Assembly: GCA_011057845.1 (NCBI GenBank)
Contig: DSDB01000086.1
Location: 1 to 10,636 of the forward strand
Reading direction: 5' to 3'
DNA length: 10,636 bases
Source of the DNA: Phycisphaerales bacterium
GTDB lineage: Bacteria > Planctomycetota > Phycisphaerae > Sedimentisphaerales > Anaerobacaceae
The stretch's first letter is position 1; every line of letters begins with the position of its first letter. Positions 6,144-10,636 of this stretch are shown here, piece after piece. The position numbers and the translations under genes are program-made. The notes under the pieces are model-generated. The model worked only from the letters and a program-made list of their open reading frames with translations. It was not told where the DNA came from and searched no databases.

Positions 6144-7496
6144 TCAGACTTGTCTGGGATCCGGGTGGGTCCAGGGGCTGCGATACGGCCGGGCCAGCCG
6201 CTGGTTGGCCTCGGGGTCGCCGACAACCTGCCCGGCGTCCGGGTCCCAGGTCAGCGTCCGCTTGAGGTCGCACGCGATATTCGCCAGGATGCACGCCGTT
6301 GCGGTGATATAGCCCTGCTCGATATCCGAGACCGGCCGCTCCCGCGACTCGATGCACGCCAAGAAATTCCGCCAGTGCGCCCGCATCGGCGCGGCTACGT
6401 GCCGCTCCAGGTCCTTCTCCGTCTCATCCTCCGGATACGTGTCGTACTCGTAGAGCGCCTTGCCCGTCATTTTCTCGCCCCGCCCCTGTGGCACGAACTC
6501 CCACCGGTGCACATCCGCCTTGAGCGTCCCCTTGTCGCCGTAGATGAATCCCGCCCACGGATACTCCGGATCCGGCGCCGTCCCCCACGTGCGATGCGTC
6601 CAGACCACCGGCACATCTCCAAAGTCAAACGTCGCGGTCTGCGTATCCGTGATATTCGCCTCGCTCTCGGGGTCCATCAGGATGCCGCCCGAAGAGCTGA
6701 TCCGCCTGGGCCAGCCCAGATCGAGCATCCACCGGACCATATCGAGCATGTGCACGCACATATCCCCCACGATCCCGTTGCTGTACTCCATGAACGCCCG
6801 CCAACCCCGCGGATGCATCGTCCGGCTGAACGGCCGCATAGGGGCCGGACCCGTCCACATCTCGTAGTCCAGGTGCTCCGGCGGCGTTGCGGCCGCCGGA
6901 CGGCTCCGCGACCGCATGTGGTAATAGCAGCACACCTCCGCGTACCGGATCTTGCCCAGCAGGCCCGGTTTGATCACCTTCTCCACGGCCTCCACCAGGT
7001 GCGGCGTGCTCCGCCGCTGCATATTCACCTGCACCACCCGCTTGTACTTGCGGGCCGCGGCCAGCATCGTCCGGCCCTCGACCACGTCCACGCTGATGGG
7101 CTTTTCCACATAGACATCCGCCCCGGCCTTGACCGCCTCGATCATCGTCAGCGCGTGCCAGTGGTCCGGCGTGGCGATATGGACAATGTCAAACTGCTCA
7201 TCCTTGAGCATCTTGCGAAAATCGCCGTAGAGCTTCGGCGTCTTGCGCGACGCCTGGCGTCCGGCGATGATTTCCGCCGCCTCGGCCGCCATTCGGCTGT
7301 CCACGTCACAGATCGCCACCACCTCCGCCGGCGCGACCTGGTGTAGCCGCAACTGGGCGCTCTTGCCGTACCACCCGCAGCCGATCATCCCCACCCGCCT
7401 GGGCCTTTCCCCCGCGAACAGCGGATTCCACGCCCCGGCCCCCGACAAAGCCAACCCGGCCGCCGCGGCACTCTTAATGAACTGACGACGATCCAT
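6144..7496 (-). CDS. Tat-exported Gfo/Idh/MocA-family oxidoreductase
   Basis: The product has 450 residues. It opens with MDRRQFIKSAAAAGLALSGA, a twin-arginine (RRxF) signal with a short hydrophobic core, so the folded, cofactor-loaded enzyme should be exported. The Rossmann domain follows: GMIGCGWYG (36-44), CDVDSR after the second strand, HIATPDHWH (107-114) and VEKPIS (130-135). The Glu-Lys-Pro carries the family's conserved catalytic lysine. The C-terminal domain has GDMCVHMLDMVRWML (244-258) and the GFIYGDKGTL region. The family oxidises or reduces sugars and inositols with NAD(P); many Planctomycetota paralogues are exported and have no assigned substrate. The start at 7496 is chosen over the ATG at 7502 because AAGGAG is seven bases before it and only one base before the other, and a longer frame to 7556 would bury the signal. 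No sugar-utilisation neighbours are present. Confidence 0.88.
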   Translation of the reverse strand: MDRRQFIKSAAAAGLALSGAGAWNPLFAGERPRRVGMIGCGWYGKSAQLRLHQVAPAEVVAICDVDSRMAAEAAEIIAGRQASRKTPKLYGDFRKMLKDEQFDIVHIATPDHWHALTMIEAVKAGADVYVEKPISVDVVEGRTMLAAARKYKRVVQVNMQRRSTPHLVEAVEKVIKPGLLGKIRYAEVCCYYHMRSRSRPAAATPPEHLDYEMWTGPAPMRPFSRTMHPRGWRAFMEYSNGIVGDMCVHMLDMVRWMLDLGWPRRISSSGGILMDPESEANITDTQTATFDFGDVPVVWTHRTWGTAPDPEYPWAGFIYGDKGTLKADVHRWEFVPQGRGEKMTGKALYEYDTYPEDETEKDLERHVAAPMRAHWRNFLACIESRERPVSDIEQGYITATACILANIACDLKRTLTWDPDAGQVVGDPEANQRLARPYRSPWTHPDPRQV

Positions 7497-7503
7497 AGTC
7501 ATA

Positions 7504-7509
7504 CTCCTT
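7504..7509 (-). promoter_or_regulatory. Shine-Dalgarno site choosing between two nearby ATGs
   Basis: AAGGAG on the minus strand. It is seven bases from ATG 7496 and one base from ATG 7502, so 7496 is the functional start of the oxidoreductase. Confidence 0.65.
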
Positions 7510-7543
7510 GTACCAAGCCAACGATCCGCAAAACCACAACCCC

Positions 7544-7572
7544 ACCTTAGCCCCATCCATCTCCCAGGTCAA
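7544..7572 (-). promoter_or_regulatory. Candidate promoter of the Gfo/Idh/MocA gene
   Basis: On the minus strand TTGACC (7572-7567), a 17-base spacer, then TAAGGT (7549-7544). The -35 is good (five of six); the -10 keeps only the first, second and last consensus bases. Initiation near 7537 would give a leader of about 40 bases. Confidence 0.35.
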
Positions 7573-7683
7573 CCCTGCATTCCTACCCGCCCGGCCGATG
7601 ATAATGATATCGCTCCACGGGAGGCGGCCGACCCAATGCGCCGATTCCGACCGGCCCAGTGTAATTTGGGCATGGATTAGGGT

Positions 7684-8349
7684 ATGATCTTGGGGATGAC
7701 CGGCAAGGATGTGTTTCTGAATGAGCGGCGAACGATGCTGGAGGTGCATCTGCGGGGGCGTGGCGTGGTGGATCCGCGGGTGTTGCGGGCGATGGAAGAG
7801 GTGCCGCGGGAGGTGTTTGTGCCGCCGGAGTACCGGCACCAGGCGTATGCCGATGGCCCGCTGCCGATCGGGATGGGCCAGACGATCTCGCAGCCGTATA
7901 TCGTGGCCCTGATGACGCAGGAGCTGCGAGCCGATGGCACATGCGACGTGCTGGAGATCGGGACGGGCTGCGGCTATCAAACGGCTGTGCTGTGCAGGTT
8001 GGCGCGGCGGGTCTATACGATGGAGCGGATCGCGGAGTTGTCGGCCGTGGCGCGTGAGAACCTGGGGCGGCTGGGGGCGGCGAACGTGGAGTTCCGCATG
8101 GGCGACGGCAGCGCGGGCTGGCCGGGCCGGCGGACGTTCGAGCGGATCATGGTGACGGCCGCCCTGCCGAGCCTGCCGCGGGCGATGACGGAGCAGTTGG
8201 TCGAGGGCGGCCTGATCGTGGCGCCCGTGGGCGGCGGGTCGATGCAGGAGCTGATCGTGGCCGAAAAGCGGCGCGGGCGGATGGTGGAACGGCACCTGTG
8301 CGGGTGCCGGTTTGTGAAACTGATCGGAGAGTATGGCTTTTCGCAGTGA
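7684..8349 (+). CDS. pcm: Protein-L-isoaspartate O-methyltransferase
   Basis: The product is 221 residues, normal for the family. Signatures in order: VLRAMEEVPREVFVP (33-47), the substrate-pocket segment GQTISQPYIVALM (65-77), SAM motif I VLEIGTGCGYQTAVL (89-103, with Cys where Ser is common), YTMER (111-115) where the acidic residue binds the ribose, GDGSAGWP (140-147), and MVTAALPSLP (156-165) with QLVEGGLIVAPVG near the end. The enzyme methylates isoaspartyl residues in damaged proteins, using SAM, in the cytoplasm, as the first step of repair. A second in-frame ATG at 7696 (residue 5) follows TTGGGG closely and cannot be excluded as the start; neither has a clear ribosome site. The gene is divergent from the oxidoreductase and followed by repeats, so it is probably monocistronic. 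Confidence 0.92.
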   Translation: MILGMTGKDVFLNERRTMLEVHLRGRGVVDPRVLRAMEEVPREVFVPPEYRHQAYADGPLPIGMGQTISQPYIVALMTQELRADGTCDVLEIGTGCGYQTAVLCRLARRVYTMERIAELSAVARENLGRLGAANVEFRMGDGSAGWPGRRTFERIMVTAALPSLPRAMTEQLVEGGLIVAPVGGGSMQELIVAEKRRGRMVERHLCGCRFVKLIGEYGFSQ

Positions 8350-8364
8350 CGGGGGGCATTCTCA

Positions 8365-8391
8365 CCGCAGAGACCGCAGCAGCCGCAGAGA
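8365..8391 (+). repeat. Three tandem 9-bp CCGCAGAGA-type units
   Basis: The units are CCGCAGAGA (8365-8373), CCGCAGCAG (8374-8382) and CCGCAGAGA (8383-8391), starting 16 bases after the pcm stop. They are non-coding. They form the first of three unrelated short-repeat modules packed between pcm and the next gene. Confidence 0.7.
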
Positions 8392-8407
8392 AGAAGGAGG
8401 AAGGGAT

Positions 8408-8435
8408 GGATACTGGATACCGGATACTCGATACT
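8408..8435 (+). repeat. Four tandem 7-bp GGATACT-type units
   Basis: The units are GGATACT (8408-8414), GGATACC (8415-8421), GGATACT (8422-8428) and CGATACT (8429-8435). Three of the four carry a single change or none against the first, so the array looks recent or maintained. It is non-coding. Confidence 0.75.
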
Positions 8436-8451
8436 TATTCGCATGAACGTG

Positions 8452-8495
8452 GCGAGGGCGTCCCGCCCTTGCGTGCCGCGGGCATCTTGCCCGTG
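8452..8495. repeat. Twin-hairpin palindromic element (REP-like)
   Basis: Two adjacent perfect-core hairpins. The first is AGGGCG-TCC-CGCCCT (8455-8469), extendable to 8452-8472 with one G-T. The second is CGGGCA-TCT-TGCCCG (8479-8493), extendable to 8477-8495 with one G-T. Loops are three bases and stems eight to nine pairs. There is no T run on either strand, so it is a poor intrinsic terminator. It resembles dispersed palindromic intergenic repeats of REP type; copy number cannot be judged here. Confidence 0.6.
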
Positions 8496-8535
8496 AATTG
8501 AATAGAACTCCCCCGGCCACCGACGAAAGGAACTT

Positions 8536-9261
8536 ATGGGCGAACCGCTCACAGATACAGACCACTTCCTGCCTCGCGGATTCCGCTGGTATACCCTGGC
8601 GGTGATCCTGTTCATTCTGGGGTTGGGAGTCGTCACGGCCGTCTCGGGCCTGTGGAACTTCCTCATGTTGGGCGTTGGGGAATCGGCGCTCTACGCCGTT
8701 TACCAGCGAAAGTGGAAGGCTGTCCACCGAACCGTCGCCCCGGATCTGCAGGCAGCCGCCGGGACCCGGACGTTGTCCTTCGGACGTTACGTCCTGCTGG
8801 CCTGGGCCTACGCCATGCTCATGGAGTTCTGCGTCGACTTCGGTTCCTACGGCACGCTTAACCCCGGCGTGGTCCTGCTGATCATGCTCGTGCTCACGCC
8901 GCACTATCTCTTCATGGCGGCCGTCTTCCGGCTGTGGTTCCGCTGGTATACGTACAGCCCGCGCGAGGCATACTTCACGATGGGGGCGGTCGGATTTTTG
9001 CTGGAATCGATCATCCTGAAACTCTTCGCCGGCACGTTCGAGTGGTCGGGCATTTTGCTGTTTCCCGTCGATGTCCCCGTACACATGCTCAATTACGGCG
9101 GCATCGTGCTGATCCCCACGTTCTACCACAATCAGACCGACCGCCGGACACCCGTGCGGACAAGAAAGAAGTTCGTGGTCGGCGTCGTCGGGACCCTGGC
9201 CCTGACCCTCCCGGAAATCGCCGCCACCTACTGGTTCGTCTACGGCGTAATCCTCCAATGA
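8536..9261 (+). CDS. Multi-pass integral membrane protein, family not recognised
   Basis: The product has 241 residues. ATG 8536 is preceded by GAAAGG at suitable spacing. About six hydrophobic segments are visible, near residues 18-40, 83-100, 109-132, 144-164, 170-197 and 212-236, joined by short loops. One longer basic cytoplasmic-type loop (about 56-80) contains QRKWKAVHR, and a second basic stretch, TDRRTPVRTRKK (201-212), precedes the last segment. Polar or charged residues inside or beside membrane segments (Glu 97 and Asp 101 after the second; Glu 157 in the fourth; Pro 178, Asp 179, Pro 181 and His 183 near the fifth) could be functional, but I recognise no transporter or enzyme motif. 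It has no obvious partner: pcm lies upstream beyond repeats, and the next gene converges from the other strand. The frame is convincing through its ribosome site and coherent topology; the function is unknown. Confidence 0.8.
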   Translation: MGEPLTDTDHFLPRGFRWYTLAVILFILGLGVVTAVSGLWNFLMLGVGESALYAVYQRKWKAVHRTVAPDLQAAAGTRTLSFGRYVLLAWAYAMLMEFCVDFGSYGTLNPGVVLLIMLVLTPHYLFMAAVFRLWFRWYTYSPREAYFTMGAVGFLLESIILKLFAGTFEWSGILLFPVDVPVHMLNYGGIVLIPTFYHNQTDRRTPVRTRKKFVVGVVGTLALTLPEIAATYWFVYGVILQ

Positions 9262-9337
9262 CCCTGCGCAGGTGTGGCCGGCCGTGCGCTTAGCGCTTCT
9301 GGGGCTTCCAGCGGCCTGCTGTATCCCGGGCCGATAA

Positions 9338-9363
9338 GGAATTCCGGGGACACCATAGTCATT
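9338..9363. repeat. Possible REP / REP-associated-transposase type remnant
   Basis: GGAATTCC (9338-9345, a perfect palindrome) runs directly into GGGGACACCATAGTCATT. From memory, GGAATTCCGGGGACACCAT-like words are recurrent in intergenic repeats near IS200/REP-associated tyrosine transposases in many bacteria. No transposase is present in the window and no second copy is visible, so at most this is one end or a remnant. Confidence 0.3.
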
Positions 9364-9412
9364 TCTGCCGTCCCTTTGCCGCATCATGCGTGAGAGGCGC
9401 CTGCCGTCATAC

Positions 9413-10636
9413 TCAGCGAATCAACCGAATAATTTCCTCCAGATCATTCGGCGCTTCGATGGGCGGGTTGCTGAACGGACCCTGTTTGTCCTTGTGATAA
9501 TTCACCGTGACGTTCGGGTCCTTCAGCGCGTGGCCGGTCAGGACGCAGGCGACCGTCTCATCGGCCCCAATGACCCCCTCGCCCGTCAACTGCCGCAGGC
9601 CCGCCACCGACGCCGCCGACGCCGGCTCGCAGCCCAGACCATAGCGCCCGACCACCGCCTTGGCGTCGCAGATCTCCGGGTCCGTCACGGCCCGCACGAC
9701 CCCGCCGCACACGTCGATCGCCCGCAGGCACTTCTTCAGGTTCACCGGCCGCGAAATCTCAATCGCCGAAGCGCACGTATGCGGCGAATACCCCCGCGCC
9801 GTCAGGTCCGCGTAATACGCATCGATCACGGCCTGTTCGACCCGTCCGCCGTTCCAGACCAGGGCCTTGTTATTGACCAGGTCCGTCAGCGTATCGGCCC
9901 CGGCCGCGTTGATAATCGCCAACCGCGGCGGCCGCTCGATCAGGCCCAACTCCTTCAGCTCCAGGAAGGCCTTGCCGAACGCACTGGAATTGCCCAGATT
10001 GCCGCCCGGCACGACGACCCAGTCCGGCACGCGCCAGCCCAGGCCTTCGATAATCCGGTACATGATCGTCTTTTGCCCCTCCAGCCGGAAGGGATTGAGC
10101 GAATTGAGCAGATACAGCCCCAATTCGCGGCAGACATCCTGCACCTGTCTCATGCAGTCATCGAAGTCGCCGGCGATCTGCACCGTCTGCGCACCGTAAT
10201 CCATCGCCTGGCTGAGCTTGCCGAAGGCGATCCGACCGGACCCGATGAACACGGTGGACTTCAAGCCGCAACTATGCGCATAGAGCGCCATCGACGCGGA
10301 TGTGTTGCCCGTCGAGGCGCACGCGCAGGACTTGGCCCCCACCACCATCGCATGGCTGAACGCCGCGCTCATGCCGTTGTCCTTGAACGACCCGGAAGGA
10401 TTCAGCCCCTCGTACTGCAAATGCAGCCGCCCTGCCTTCATTCCCGCGTACTCGCCCACGCCGTCGTTGGCCTGCAGGATCGTCTGTCCCTCGCCGGTCG
10501 TCACCTTGTGCGCATCGTCGCAGAACGCGAGCAACTCGCGGAACCGCCACACGCCCGAGAAATCGAGCTTATGGTCGCGGCTCGCCCACCGCCGCGCAAA
10601 GTCGCTCATCCGCTTCGGAACCTCGATGCGGTCCCA
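9413..10636 (-). CDS. thrC: Threonine synthase (5' end beyond the window)
   Basis: 407 codons are visible and the frame stays open to the right edge. The nine codons before the first in-window ATG (10609) read WDRIEVPKR, which fits the linker before WGSR..SGVWRFREL in threonine synthases, so that ATG is internal and the N-terminus is missing. The PLP-dependent fold type II signatures are present: NPSGSFKDNGM with the PLP lysine (visible residue 85), ASTGNTSASMALYA next to it, VVVPGGNLGNSSAFGKAFLE as the phosphate-binding glycine loop, and near the C-terminus GCEPASAASVAGLRQL and CVLTGHALKDP. The enzyme converts O-phospho-L-homoserine to threonine in the cytoplasm, the last step of the pathway. 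Related lyases such as cysteate synthase share the fold, but GHALKDP and the FKDNGM context favour ThrC. The gene converges on the membrane-protein gene; no terminator is evident in the 151 bases between them. Confidence 0.92.
   Translation of the reverse strand, partial: WDRIEVPKRMSDFARRWASRDHKLDFSGVWRFRELLAFCDDAHKVTTGEGQTILQANDGVGEYAGMKAGRLHLQYEGLNPSGSFKDNGMSAAFSHAMVVGAKSCACASTGNTSASMALYAHSCGLKSTVFIGSGRIAFGKLSQAMDYGAQTVQIAGDFDDCMRQVQDVCRELGLYLLNSLNPFRLEGQKTIMYRIIEGLGWRVPDWVVVPGGNLGNSSAFGKAFLELKELGLIERPPRLAIINAAGADTLTDLVNNKALVWNGGRVEQAVIDAYYADLTARGYSPHTCASAIEISRPVNLKKCLRAIDVCGGVVRAVTDPEICDAKAVVGRYGLGCEPASAASVAGLRQLTGEGVIGADETVACVLTGHALKDPNVTVNYHKDKQGPFSNPPIEAPNDLEEIIRLIR

Noticed and set aside
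6126..7346. A 406-codon plus-strand open frame opposite the Gfo/Idh/MocA gene.
   Set aside because: The Arg/His/Pro-rich product is typical of the antisense of a GC-rich gene; all conserved motifs are on the minus strand.
8365..8495. A CRISPR array or phase-variation locus made by the short repeats after pcm.
   Set aside because: The repeats are contiguous 7- and 9-base units without spacers, no cas genes are present, and they lie outside coding sequence and any clear promoter.
8362..9387. A 341-codon minus-strand open frame opposite the membrane-protein gene.
   Set aside because: It is a shadow: the product is rich in Gln, His, Asp and Gly without any family motif, it crosses the repeat modules, and the plus-strand frame has a ribosome site and coherent membrane segments.

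Overview
The window is bacterial, GC-rich (sampled lines of most genes run about 65-70% G+C) and compact. A Planctomycetota chromosome, probably a metagenome-type Phycisphaerae-like lineage, is my best guess. The reasons are a Tat-exported Gfo/Idh/MocA oxidoreductase, a DUF6263-like exported protein, and low-complexity or hairpin intergenic elements of a kind I associate with that phylum. This is inference; no rRNA or other marker gene is present to settle it.

Layout, left to right. Bases 1-275, minus strand: tRNA-Gln(UUG) followed by the first 38 codons of glmU, which leaves the window. Bases 276-645: no gene, one possible minus-strand terminator. Bases 646-1650, minus: an exported DUF6263-like protein. 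Bases 1740-4570, minus: a two-gene restriction-modification cassette, endonuclease first and DNA methyltransferase second, joined by an ATGA overlap, with its own plausible sigma70 promoter and visibly lower G+C (about 50%) than its surroundings. Bases 4763-5089, minus: a DUF202 small membrane protein with a good sigma70-type promoter. Bases 5090-5463: intergenic, with two outward-facing promoters and a G/T-rich repeat tract. Bases 5464-5946, plus: a short-form TrmO (tRNA t6A37 methyltransferase). Bases 6144-7496, minus: a Tat-exported Gfo/Idh/MocA oxidoreductase. Bases 7684-8349, plus: protein-L-isoaspartate methyltransferase (Pcm). Bases 8350-8535: a stack of tandem micro-repeats and a twin-hairpin element. 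Bases 8536-9261, plus: an unrecognised multi-pass membrane protein. Bases 9413-10636, minus: threonine synthase, whose 5' end is cut by the window.

Most genes are single housekeeping or accessory units and do not form one pathway. The only multi-gene system is the restriction-modification cassette. It is the part most worth pursuing: the methyltransferase appears to be bipartite (a degenerate methyltransferase-like N-terminal half, a catalytic beta-class half, and a C-terminal homing-endonuclease-associated repeat), and the nuclease has a PD-(D/E)XK-like core with a non-standard third residue. I see no evidence of a wholly new type of system. The second theme is a set of distinct intergenic repeats that look like pieces of dispersed genomic repeat families.
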